The notes below the pieces were generated by a model. The model ran no database searches. It saw nothing but the letters and a program-made list of their open reading frames with translations, and was not told the DNA's origin. Source: Galbitalea sp036266835 (GTDB lineage Bacteria; Actinomycetota; Actinomycetes; Actinomycetales; Microbacteriaceae). Taken from it: DNA of 20,784 bases. Location of the stretch: assembly GCA_036266835.1 (NCBI GenBank), contig DATAXD010000056.1, positions 1 through 20,784 on the forward strand, read 5' to 3'. Positions 1 to 9,875 of this stretch are shown one piece after another; position 1 is the first letter of the stretch, and every line of letters starts with the position of its first letter. Made by a program: the position numbers and the translations under genes.

Positions 1-588
1 GCCGATCGCGCCTGACCCGCCCATCGCGTAGATCTCATCGAGGCCAAGCAGTCCCGCGGCACCAAGGATTGTCGGATGCACAGCTCCAGCGAATTCCTTC
101 TGCGCCGGCGAGGCCAGGGCCACCGACTGAACCCCGGCGACGTGAGCCGGCACTACATTCATCACCACGCTCGACGGGTAGACCGCCTTGCCTCCGGGCA
201 CGTAAAATCCCACGCGTGACACTGGTTGCCACCGCTGGATGACTTCGGCACCGGGAGCGATCTGGGTCACGCTCGACTCGGGTACCTGTGCCTCGGTCGC
301 GTGAGTGACTCGGTCGATCGCTTCCTCGAGAGCGGAGCGAACTGCGGGCGTGAGCGCGCGAATGGCATCCGCAATCGCATCGGCGTGCACTCGAATGCGC
401 GGTGGGCGCACGCCGTCAAATTTTTCTGCCTGGTCCAGAAGCGCGGCCTCGCCGCGAGCTCGGACGTCCGCGATCAACTCCGCGGCGGATGCGGATGCCG
501 CGGACACGTCGACGACGCCGCGCGGCGCCAGTGCGGCCAGCTCCGAGCGGCTGGGGTTACGGTTACGGAGATCGAGCGTCTGCATCAT
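1..588 (-). CDS. hisD: Histidinol dehydrogenase, N-terminal part (cut by window edge)
   Basis: HisD catalyses the last two oxidations of histidine synthesis, L-histidinol to L-histidine, using NAD and a zinc site; it is cytosolic. Only the first 196 codons are inside the window; the 3' end lies off the left edge. The frame begins MMQTLDLR and contains the family block VGFYVPGGKAVYPSSVVMN around residues 119-137, then EIYAMGGSGAIG at the edge; both are characteristic HisD segments. The zinc ligands and catalytic histidines expected further downstream cannot be checked. Two ATG codons stand in tandem (588-586 and 585-583). A purine-rich GGGGAAG lies just upstream and suits the second ATG slightly better. 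The gene is divergent from the flavin reductase-like gene and is the only histidine gene visible here. Family identification is secure; the exact start is uncertain by one codon. Confidence 0.93.
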   Translation of the reverse strand, partial: MMQTLDLRNRNPSRSELAALAPRGVVDVSAASASAAELIADVRARGEAALLDQAEKFDGVRPPRIRVHADAIADAIRALTPAVRSALEEAIDRVTHATEAQVPESSVTQIAPGAEVIQRWQPVSRVGFYVPGGKAVYPSSVVMNVVPAHVAGVQSVALASPAQKEFAGAVHPTILGAAGLLGLDEIYAMGGSGAIG

Positions 589-680
589 GGCTTCCCCATG
601 CTATTGGCCAGCAGCGATCACCAGTGCGCCGCGCGATCCGGTGGAATAGCCGGCGACCCATCAGACTTGAATCCAAACGT
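589..680. other. Divergent intergenic region, hisD / flavin reductase
   Basis: These 92 bases separate the divergent starts of hisD and the flavin reductase-like gene, so promoters for both should lie here or just inside the genes. I could not define a convincing -35/-10 pair for either direction. No Shine-Dalgarno-like sequence precedes the ATG at 681. Confidence 0.5.
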
Positions 681-1205
681 ATGAATGCGATAGAGCAGCC
701 CGAGGAACCCGTCGAGGTTCCCGTTGACGACCTCGACGCGTTCAAGCGGGTCTTTCGCAGGCACGCCGCCGGAGTTGCGGCCGTCACCGCGCTCGATCCC
801 GACGGCAAGCCCGTCGGGTTCACCGCTACCTCGCTGGCTTCACTATCCGCCGTGCCGCCGCTTGCCACGTTCAACATGGCGAGGATCGCGAGTGCCTGGC
901 CGGCCATGACCGTGGGTAATCACGTGGCCATTCACACGCTTGGGCCGCGCACGAAGCACCTGGCCGAGAAGCTCGCCGGAGACCACGAGCTGCGTTTCGT
1001 CGGTGACCACTGGGCCCCCGGACCCTACGGTGTGCCGATCCTCGAGGGCGTCACGTCCTGGATGCTGGGGCGAATCATCGAAGTACATCGGATTCACGAC
1101 AGCGCCGTGATCGTCGTGCAAATCGAGACCGGTGCTCTGGGTCCCGAGGACGAGGCGCTGCTTTACCACGAGCGTTCGTACCGATCGCCTGGGGAAGTCC
1201 TGTAG
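681..1205 (+). CDS. Flavin reductase-like (RutF/DIM6-NTAB family) protein
   Basis: The 174-residue product looks like a small FMN-binding flavin reductase domain protein. This family uses NAD(P)H to reduce FMN or FAD, often to supply a partner monooxygenase. The family-like stretch runs from FKRVFRRHAAGVAAVTA (about residues 18-34) through VGFTATSLASLSAVPPLATF, the FMN-contact region, to a C-terminal segment HDSAVIVVQIETG. ATG 681 is chosen because the frame upstream lies inside the opposite-strand hisD and has no other start in the intergenic gap. No Shine-Dalgarno sequence is visible. It is the only plus-strand gene in the window and ends one base from the end of dnaE. No monooxygenase partner is visible, so the substrate is unknown. 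A heme- or F420-binding split-barrel protein is a less likely alternative. Confidence 0.8.
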   Translation: MNAIEQPEEPVEVPVDDLDAFKRVFRRHAAGVAAVTALDPDGKPVGFTATSLASLSAVPPLATFNMARIASAWPAMTVGNHVAIHTLGPRTKHLAEKLAGDHELRFVGDHWAPGPYGVPILEGVTSWMLGRIIEVHRIHDSAVIVVQIETGALGPEDEALLYHERSYRSPGEVL

Positions 1206-1206
1206 C

Positions 1207-4767
<3,561 letters not shown>

Positions 4768-4815
4768 TGAATCTCTCTACGGCCTAAGGGGTGTCCTTCA
4801 GCCTAAGCCGTCCGC

Positions 4816-5736
4816 TCAGGCTGCGCGCAGGATGTCCAGAGCGTGTTGGAGATCGGCCGGGTAACTGCTCGTGAATTCGACCCATTCCCCCGAACCCGGA
4901 TGGGCGAAACCCAGCATCGTGGCGTGCAACCACTGCCTAGTGAGCCCGAGCCGTGCACTCAGAGTTGGGTCGGCGCCGTACATCGCATCGCCGACACACG
5001 GATGCCGCTGCGCCGCCAGGTGGACCCGGATCTGGTGAGTGCGTCCGGTCTCGAGGTGAATCTCGAGCAGCGACGCCGCCGGAAAAGCCTCGAGGGTCTC
5101 GTAGTGGGTTACCGACGGTTTTCCCTCGGCGGTGACGGCAAACTTCCAGGAACTGCCCGGATGACGGCCGATCGGCGCATCGATCGTACCGGCGAGTGGA
5201 TCAGGATGCCCCTGCACCACGGCGTGATAGATCTTGGACACTTCGCGGTCGTGGAACTGCCGCTTGAGGTCCGCGTAGGCACGGTCGGTACGCGCCACCA
5301 CCATCAGACCGCTGGTGCCCGCATCCAGCCGGTGCACGATTCCGGCGCGTTCGGCGGGCCCTGCAGACGCCACGCTGATCCCGGATGCTGCAAGAGCGCC
5401 GAGAACCGTGGGTCCGTCCCAGCCAATGGATGGATGTGCTGCCACACCGATCGGTTTGTCGACCACGACAATGTCAGCGTCCTCGAACGCGATACCCAGG
5501 CCATCGACGGGGGTGAGGACGATGGACAGTGGCTCGGATGGCTGCCACTCGACTTCCAGCCACGCCCCGGCAATCAGGCGGTCCGATTTCTGCACGAGAA
5601 GCCCATTGAGCGCCACCCCGCCGGACTCGATCAGGTCCGCGGCGAACGTGCGCGAGAATCCCAGCAGCTTCGCGAGCCCGGCGTCCGCCCTTTCGCCAAC
5701 CAGCCCGTCGGGCACCGACAGGCGACGCGACTCCAC
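4816..5736 (-). CDS. rluD: 23S rRNA pseudouridine synthase, RluA/RluD family
   Basis: The 306-residue product isomerises uridine to pseudouridine in 23S rRNA. An N-terminal S4 RNA-binding domain occupies roughly residues 12-62 (SRTFAADLIESGGVALNG). The catalytic domain contains DADIVVVDKPIGVAAHPS (86-103) and the signature HRLDAGTSGL (135-144), in which D138 is the expected catalytic aspartate. LETGRTHQIRVHL (228-240) is also typical. I place the start at GTG 5736, which gives the usual family length; the frame stays open further upstream, but that stretch lies inside lspA. The start falls four bases after the lspA stop, without a good ribosome site, so translational coupling is likely. Assignment to RluD rather than another RluA-family member rests mainly on the lspA-rluD-dnaE order. 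Confidence 0.92.
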   Translation of the reverse strand: MESRRLSVPDGLVGERADAGLAKLLGFSRTFAADLIESGGVALNGLLVQKSDRLIAGAWLEVEWQPSEPLSIVLTPVDGLGIAFEDADIVVVDKPIGVAAHPSIGWDGPTVLGALAASGISVASAGPAERAGIVHRLDAGTSGLMVVARTDRAYADLKRQFHDREVSKIYHAVVQGHPDPLAGTIDAPIGRHPGSSWKFAVTAEGKPSVTHYETLEAFPAASLLEIHLETGRTHQIRVHLAAQRHPCVGDAMYGADPTLSARLGLTRQWLHATMLGFAHPGSGEWVEFTSSYPADLQHALDILRAA

Positions 5737-5740
5737 GGCG

Positions 5741-6337
5741 CTACTGCCGCGCGTCAGCGGCGGGCGTCTGCACCGTATTGTGGGTGCGTTTTCCGTCGAG
5801 GCGCACTCCCCGAATGGTGAGGAGCACAAAGAGGCACATGCTGATCACGATCGAGCTGTCGGCGATGTTGAAAATGGCCGGGAAGTAGATCACCTGGATG
5901 AAGTCCACCACGTGACCCTCGCCGAAGCGAGGTTCGCGGAAGAGACGATCGCTCAGGTTTCCGAGCGCCCCGCCCAGCAGCATGCCGAACAGAACGGCCC
6001 AGGAGAACGACCTGATTCTGGGGGCGTAGATGATGATGAACACGACGACTGCCGCGGCAACGATCGAGAACACCCAGGTCATGCTGGTGCCGATCGAGAA
6101 AGCCGCCCCGGAGTTTTTGACGAAGTGGAATTGCAGGACATCGCCGAGAACGTTGACCAACTGGCCCTCGGTGAGATTCTTGACGATCAGGTATTTCGAG
6201 AACTGATCAAACCCGTAGATCCCCAGCGCGACGAGCGCCAGTACCACCAGCACGCGGACGGTTCGCCGATCGATCCTCGGCCCTTTGTCGCGGGTTGCGG
6301 AAGTGCTGGCCTTCGGCGCTGACTCAGTTTCCGGCAA
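5741..6337 (-). CDS. lspA: Prolipoprotein signal peptidase (signal peptidase II)
   Basis: LspA is an integral membrane aspartyl protease that cleaves the signal peptide of diacylglyceryl prolipoproteins. The 198-residue product has a charged N-terminal tail of about 27 residues, then four predicted membrane segments (about 28-43, 85-104, 112-127 and 155-176). The catalytic motifs are GALGNLSDRLF (123-133, D130) and FNIADSSI (156-163, D160). VKNSGAAFSI (73-82) is also family-typical. The start is uncertain: the earliest is TTG 6337, which overlaps the end of divIVA by 14 bases and lacks a clear ribosome site. The next GTG codons lie only at the edge of the first membrane segment. The TTG is preferred because it leaves all membrane segments intact. 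The gene probably shares a transcript with divIVA and rluD. Confidence 0.95.
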   Translation of the reverse strand: MPETESAPKASTSATRDKGPRIDRRTVRVLVVLALVALGIYGFDQFSKYLIVKNLTEGQLVNVLGDVLQFHFVKNSGAAFSIGTSMTWVFSIVAAAVVVFIIIYAPRIRSFSWAVLFGMLLGGALGNLSDRLFREPRFGEGHVVDFIQVIYFPAIFNIADSSIVISMCLFVLLTIRGVRLDGKRTHNTVQTPAADARQ

Positions 6338-7043
6338 AGCCAGGGTAGTTCGCCGGGGCCGGAGCTATCTGCCCCGCGTAGCCCTGACCGGCAACTGCTG
6401 CGGGAGCACCCGCGCCCGTGAGAACCGCTGATGACGAGTCGAGCTCACGGAGTTGACCCTCGATGTATCCCTTGAGCTTGGTGCGATACTCGCGCTCGAA
6501 GTTGCGGAGCTCGTCGATGCGTTGTTCGAGGGCGACCCGCTCCTGGTCCAGCGAGGACATGGCGTTCCGCGTCTGCGACTGTGCTTCTTCGACAACACGG
6601 GCGGCCTGTGCGTGTCCGTCTTCGACAGCTCGCGCTGCCTGTGCCTGGCCGTCAGCGATGAGAGCGTCGCGCTTCTCGACTCCCTCGCGCACGTGCTCTT
6701 CGTGGAGCCGACGGGCGAGCTGCAGCAGGTTGTTCGTGTTGCCGGCATCGAGTGTCGGATCCGTCGCGGCCACGGGGGCGGGCTGGAACGGGGCGGGAGC
6801 CGGAGCGGGAGCCTGTGGGTCGAACCCGGCCTGCTGCGGCTGTCCTGCCGTGCGCTGGAGCTCGTTGGCGCGCGAGTCAGCGGTAATTACTCGCTGGCGA
6901 AGCTCCTCGTTCTCCTGATTGAGGCGACGCAGCTCGACCACGACCTCATCGAGGAAGTCATCGACCTCGTCCTGGTCGTATCCTTCGCGAAACTTAGTCG
7001 GTTGGAAACGCTTGTTGACAACATCCTCTGGAGTCAAAGCCAT
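6324..7043 (-). CDS. divIVA: DivIVA / Wag31 polar growth and septum protein
   Basis: DivIVA (Wag31 in mycobacteria) is a cytoplasmic coiled-coil scaffold that binds curved membrane and directs polar or septal wall growth in Actinobacteria. The product from ATG 7043 has 239 residues. The N-terminal membrane-binding domain MALTPEDVVNKRFQPTKF runs into YDQDEVDDFLDEVVVELRRL (22-41) and a first coiled coil to about residue 65. A Pro/Ala/Gln-rich linker (about 67-100) follows, then a long second coiled coil (about 105-205) that includes a tandem 11-residue repeat, and a Gly/Ala-rich tail ending PGFAGN. The GTG at 7052 is in frame, but it overlaps the GAGGT ribosome site that serves ATG 7043. The gene has a leader of about 170 bases with a TATAAT box, so it probably has its own promoter in addition to any read-through from sepF. 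Confidence 0.96.
   Translation of the reverse strand: MALTPEDVVNKRFQPTKFREGYDQDEVDDFLDEVVVELRRLNQENEELRQRVITADSRANELQRTAGQPQQAGFDPQAPAPAPAPFQPAPVAATDPTLDAGNTNNLLQLARRLHEEHVREGVEKRDALIADGQAQAARAVEDGHAQAARVVEEAQSQTRNAMSSLDQERVALEQRIDELRNFEREYRTKLKGYIEGQLRELDSSSAVLTGAGAPAAVAGQGYAGQIAPAPANYPGFAGN
6588..6653 (-). repeat. Tandem 33-base repeat inside divIVA (2 copies, imperfect)
   Basis: Two adjacent 33-base units (6621-6653 and 6588-6620) encode DGQAQAARAVE and DGHAQAARVVE. The 11-residue spacing matches a hendecad coiled-coil period, so the duplication lengthens the second coiled coil without breaking register. Confidence 0.8.
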
Positions 7044-7050
7044 CGCTGTC

Positions 7051-7055
7051 ACCTC
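7051..7055 (-). promoter_or_regulatory. Ribosome binding site of divIVA
   Basis: GAGGT on the minus strand, seven bases before ATG 7043. It decides the divIVA start, because the alternative in-frame GTG (7052-7050) overlaps this site. Confidence 0.75.
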
Positions 7056-7080
7056 AAAAACTTTCTCTCAATTCCCTAAC

Positions 7081-7104
7081 GCGAAATCGGCCAGCCGATG
7101 TCGC
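7081..7104 (-). other. Hairpin in the divIVA leader, start-proximal
   Basis: In the transcript, GCGA-C-AUCGG pairs with CCGAU-U-UCGC around a CUGG loop. This gives nine base pairs with one C-U mismatch. It ends 37 bases before the divIVA ATG, close enough to influence translation. No U-tract follows, so it does not look like a terminator. Confidence 0.5.
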
Positions 7105-7138
7105 GTTCCTGCCCAGCTTGTACCCGCCGCTTTCGGCC

Positions 7139-7158
7139 CCACCGATTCGCAATGGTGG
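7139..7158 (-). other. Hairpin in the divIVA leader, distal
   Basis: In the transcript, CCACC and AUU pair with AAU and GGUGG around a GCG loop. This makes eight pairs with a single bulged C. It lies between the TATAAT box and the start-proximal hairpin, so the leader would hold two stem-loops in series. Confidence 0.45.
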
Positions 7159-7220
7159 TTCCCAAGGGCGCTGCACACAGTCACAACTCGACTGTCCGCA
7201 CGCCTCCCAGACGTTACGAA

Positions 7221-7226
7221 ATTATA
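7221..7226 (-). promoter_or_regulatory. Candidate -10 box (TATAAT) for divIVA
   Basis: A perfect TATAAT hexamer on the minus strand sits in an AT-rich pocket of a GC-rich gap. It would start transcription near 7213 and give a leader of about 170 bases. No TTGACA-like -35 lies 16-18 bases upstream. The hexamer overlaps a short inverted repeat, CGTTA-N8-TAACG (7212-7229), which could be an operator. The gap 7044-7320 otherwise holds no open frame that resembles a gene. Confidence 0.5.
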
Positions 7227-7320
7227 ACGCTAGCAACATTAGCCACGGGTGCGCACTTCAGTCGCAAGCCAAGAGTACCCCTTTGGCGCCCAAGCGGGAG
7301 CGGGGGCCCAGTTTTGGGGG

Positions 7321-7782
7321 TCAGTTCTGGAAGAACGACGCCTCGAGGTCAGATTCGGACTGCCCCGCATCCCCGCTTACAGCCACGTGCGCCGGAGAGA
7401 GCAGGAAGACCTTGTTGGTGACGCGCTCGATCTTGCCGTAGAGGCCCTGCGACAGGCCGCTTGCGAAGTCAACCAGGCGCTTCGCGTCGCTCTCCGACAT
7501 CTGCGACAGGTTGATGATGACCGGGATTCCCTCGCGGAAGTTCTCGGCGATGACCTGGGCATCCTTGTACTGGCGAGGATGCACCGTGAGGATCTCGTTC
7601 AACTCGGCCGGACCCGCATTCTTGGCGGCAGGACGTCGCAGCGGAGTGACCTGCGCTCGCGCGGTGCTCTGGGAAACGGGAGCGAGAGGCGCCGCAGGAG
7701 CCGAAGGCCCCTCGTCGTCGTAATCAAGCTCCTCGTCGGCGAGCCCAAGGTAAACCATGGTCTTGCGCAGTGGATTTGCCAT
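7321..7782 (-). CDS. sepF: Cell division protein SepF
   Basis: SepF is a cytoplasmic protein that binds the FtsZ C-terminal tail and the membrane; in Actinobacteria, which lack FtsA, it is the main Z-ring anchor. The product has 153 residues. A short N-terminal segment MANPLRKTMVYLGL is the likely membrane-targeting helix. An acidic and Ala/Pro-rich linker (about 15-60) leads to the SepF core, with ILTVHPRQYKDAQVIAENFR (64-83), VIINLSQMSESDAKRLVDFA (88-107) and VFLLSP (125-130). The start ATG 7782 has a strong GGAGGT ribosome site (7788-7793) five bases upstream. It sits 48 bases after yggS. The FtsZ in this window carries the matching C-terminal peptide, so the pair is complete. Confidence 0.97.
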   Translation of the reverse strand: MANPLRKTMVYLGLADEELDYDDEGPSAPAAPLAPVSQSTARAQVTPLRRPAAKNAGPAELNEILTVHPRQYKDAQVIAENFREGIPVIINLSQMSESDAKRLVDFASGLSQGLYGKIERVTNKVFLLSPAHVAVSGDAGQSESDLEASFFQN

Positions 7783-7830
7783 TGTGAACCTCCGCAGAAC
7801 AGGAATGCAAACTTTGTCGCTGACCCGACA

Positions 7831-8514
7831 TTAACCGGCATCGGGACGATTCCCCGTTATTGCGGTACCGATTCTCAGGTGTGTCGCGCCCTCCATGATC
7901 GCCGCAGCGAAGTCTCCTGACATTCCCATCGACAACGCGGTGGCTTGCGGAGCCAGGGCACGGAGCTCATCCGAGGCCGACCTGACCCGCGCGAAGGCCC
8001 GTCGCGGTTCCTCATCGAGCGGGGCGACCGCCATGAGCCCGAGGAGCCGGAGCGACGGTGACTGCGCCACTCTCTCCGCGAGCCTGCCGAGTTCGCTCGG
8101 TATGACTCCGCCGCGCTGCGGGTCGGGGGTGAGATTGAGCTGGATGAAGACATCCACCGGTTTCCCGGACGCCTCCATCGAATCCACGAGCGCCTCGCGG
8201 TCGACCGAGTGAACCACCGTTGCGAATTCGAGCACGGGACGCACCTTGTTGGACTGCAGCTGGCCGATGAAGTGCCAGGTGAGGTCAAGATCCGAAAGCG
8301 CCCGTGCTTTCGGGGCTGCGTCCTGCAGTCGGTTCTCGCCGATGTTCGTGACGCCGAGCTCGGCGAGGTCGCGCACCAGTGACGCCGGATGAAACTTGGT
8401 GACCACGATGGTGGTGATCTCCGCTGGGTTGCGTCCCGCCGCGGCCGCCGCCTCCGCGACCGCGGACCGCACCCGACCCAGCCTCAGGGCAAGTTCGGAA
8501 TCGCCCTCGACCAC
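7831..8514 (-). CDS. yggS: YggS-family PLP homeostasis protein
   Basis: YggS/PLPHP is a cytosolic pyridoxal-phosphate-binding TIM-barrel protein with no known enzymatic reaction; it affects vitamin B6 and amino-acid balance. The product has 227 residues, the usual family length. VVTKFHP (37-43) contains the PLP lysine K40. GENRLQDAAPKA and WHFIGQLQSNKVRP are signature blocks, and SMGMSGDFAAAIMEGATHLRIGTAI forms the phosphate-binding end. The start is GTG 8514, supported by an AGGAGG site six bases upstream. It lies 17 bases after ftsZ, so the two are cotranscribed. The pgeF/yfiH gene that often sits between ftsZ and yggS in Actinobacteria is not present here. Confidence 0.96.
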   Translation of the reverse strand: MVEGDSELALRLGRVRSAVAEAAAAAGRNPAEITTIVVTKFHPASLVRDLAELGVTNIGENRLQDAAPKARALSDLDLTWHFIGQLQSNKVRPVLEFATVVHSVDREALVDSMEASGKPVDVFIQLNLTPDPQRGGVIPSELGRLAERVAQSPSLRLLGLMAVAPLDEEPRRAFARVRSASDELRALAPQATALSMGMSGDFAAAIMEGATHLRIGTAITGNRPDAG

Positions 8515-8520
8515 CGTGAG

Positions 8521-8526
8521 CCTCCT
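8521..8526 (-). promoter_or_regulatory. Ribosome binding site of yggS
   Basis: AGGAGG on the minus strand, six bases before GTG 8514, within the 17-base ftsZ-yggS gap. It fixes the non-ATG start of yggS. Confidence 0.8.
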
Positions 8527-8531
8527 GCGGC

Positions 8532-9668
8532 CTACTTCAGGAAGTCGGGGATGTCGAGGTCATCGTCCGCGTCGTCGTCGAACGCATGGTCTACCGGTGC
8601 GGTCGCCGGTGCCGCAGCCTCGGTCCATGACTGGTCTGCGGCAGCGCTCCCCGTCTTGCCCGCTGGCGCACCCGCGCCAACGAAGCTGTTGCGTCGACCC
8701 TCGCGAGCACGGGACGTGGGCTCGCCGCCGTCGAACCCGGCCGCGATCACGGTCACCCGAACCTCGTCGCCAAGGGTGTCGTCGATGACGGCACCGAAGA
8801 TGATGTTCGCTTCGGCATGAACGGCTTCCTGGATCAGCCGCGCCGCGTCATTGATTTCGAAGATGCCGAGGTTCGAACCACCCTGCACCGAAATGAGAAC
8901 GCCGTGCGCCCCATCGATGCTCGCCTCGAGCAACGGTGATGCGACGGCCAGCTCGGCTGCCTTGATGGCCCGATCGGCACCTCTCGCCGAACCGATGCCC
9001 ATGAGCGCGGATCCCGCACCCTGCATCACCGACTTCACGTCTGCGAAGTCGAGGTTGATCAGTCCAGGGGTCGTGATGAGGTCGGTGATGCCCTGCACGC
9101 CGGCGAGCAGCACCTGATCCGCGGTGGCGAACGCCTCGAGCATGCTCATTCCGCGGTCGCTGATCTCCAGGAGCCGGTCATTGGGGACCACGATGAGCGT
9201 GTCCACCTCGCTCTTGAGCGAGGCAACGCCAGCGTCGGCCTGGGCAGCACGTCGCTTTCCCTCGAATTCGAATGGCTTCGTGACCACCCCGATGGTGAGC
9301 GCACCAATAGATTTCGCGATTCTTGCTACGACGGGCGCACCACCAGTGCCCGTACCGCCGCCCTCGCCCGCGGTGACGAAGACCATGTCGGCGCCGGCAA
9401 GGGCCTCCTCGATCTCCTCCGCATGGTCTTCCGCCGCGCGGCGTCCGACCTCGGGGTCGGCGCCCGCGCCCAGGCCGCGCGTGATTTCGCGGCCGACGTC
9501 GAGCTTCACATCCGCATCGCTCATGAGCAGGGCCTGTGCATCCGTGTTGATCGCGATGAACTCGACACCGCGCAGGCCAAGTTCGATCATCCGGTTGACG
9601 GCGTTGACGCCGCCACCGCCGATCCCGACCACCTTGATCACGGCTAGGTAGTTCTGGTTCGATGTCAC
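8532..9668 (-). CDS. ftsZ: Cell division GTPase FtsZ
   Basis: FtsZ is the tubulin-like GTPase that forms the cytokinetic ring. From GTG 9668 the product has 378 residues. The N-terminal VVGIGGGGVNAVNRM (13-27), the tubulin signature GGGTGTG (103-109) and the T7-loop NLDFAD (205-210, with D207 and D210 expected to drive hydrolysis) are all intact. A variable linker (about 315-365) leads to the acidic conserved C-terminal peptide DDDLDIPDFLK, the docking site for SepF and other partners. The frame is open upstream to 9740, but GTG 9668 is chosen because it gives the family N-terminus and has GGAGG nine bases before it. It is separated from ftsQ by 207 bases containing a palindrome, so it probably has its own promoter. 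The yggS gene follows at once. Confidence 0.98.
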   Translation of the reverse strand: MTSNQNYLAVIKVVGIGGGGVNAVNRMIELGLRGVEFIAINTDAQALLMSDADVKLDVGREITRGLGAGADPEVGRRAAEDHAEEIEEALAGADMVFVTAGEGGGTGTGGAPVVARIAKSIGALTIGVVTKPFEFEGKRRAAQADAGVASLKSEVDTLIVVPNDRLLEISDRGMSMLEAFATADQVLLAGVQGITDLITTPGLINLDFADVKSVMQGAGSALMGIGSARGADRAIKAAELAVASPLLEASIDGAHGVLISVQGGSNLGIFEINDAARLIQEAVHAEANIIFGAVIDDTLGDEVRVTVIAAGFDGGEPTSRAREGRRNSFVGAGAPAGKTGSAAADQSWTEAAAPATAPVDHAFDDDADDDLDIPDFLK

Positions 9669-9677
9669 TTTGTCCGG

Positions 9678-9682
9678 CCTCC
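9678..9682 (-). promoter_or_regulatory. Ribosome binding site of ftsZ
   Basis: GGAGG on the minus strand, nine bases before GTG 9668. It supports that start over the longer open frame beginning at 9740. Confidence 0.7.
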
Positions 9683-9742
9683 GCTGGTGCTGCTCCACGT
9701 CGCTGTTCTTCACAGCGCCGTTGCCCGAGCATGACGACAAAC

Positions 9743-9761
9743 CTTCAACCTCAAGTTGAAG
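9743..9761 (-). promoter_or_regulatory. Palindrome in the ftsZ leader or promoter region
   Basis: CTTCAAC-N5-GTTGAAG is a perfect 7-bp inverted repeat about 75 bases upstream of the ftsZ GTG. It lies next to an AT-rich stretch (CATAACTTTAAT on the minus strand) that could form a -10 region, although I could not define a good -35. Its position and symmetry suit an operator or a transcript stem-loop. The rest of the 9669-9875 gap holds no gene. Confidence 0.5.
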
Positions 9762-9875
9762 ATTAAAGTTATGCCCAGTATGTATTTCCTGCCTCGAAGG
9801 TAGGTTGTCCGGGGCTCGGATGTCCGCAGCACGCTCCGCGTGTCGAAATATGGGCTCGGAGTCTCGGCCGACCGG

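Noticed and set aside
4782..4807. Direct repeat GCCTAAG, 19 bp apart, between rluD and dnaE
   Set aside because: Two 7-base copies in a 48-base gap, with no associated symmetry or promoter match; may be chance.
5737..5829. Longer N-terminus for RluD
   Set aside because: It would overlap the lspA 3' end, and its residues do not look like an S4 or RluD N-terminus; GTG 5736 gives the normal length.
7262..7320. GC-rich stretch after sepF as an intrinsic terminator
   Set aside because: The C-rich and G-rich runs pair only weakly (about TTGG-GCG-CCAA) and no U-tract follows.
9669..9740. Longer N-terminus for FtsZ from TTG 9740
   Set aside because: The extra 24 residues do not resemble FtsZ, and GTG 9668 has a ribosome site at good distance.
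9830..9842. Hairpin CACGC-TCC-GCGTG downstream of ftsQ
   Set aside because: Only five base pairs and no U-tract; too weak to call a terminator.
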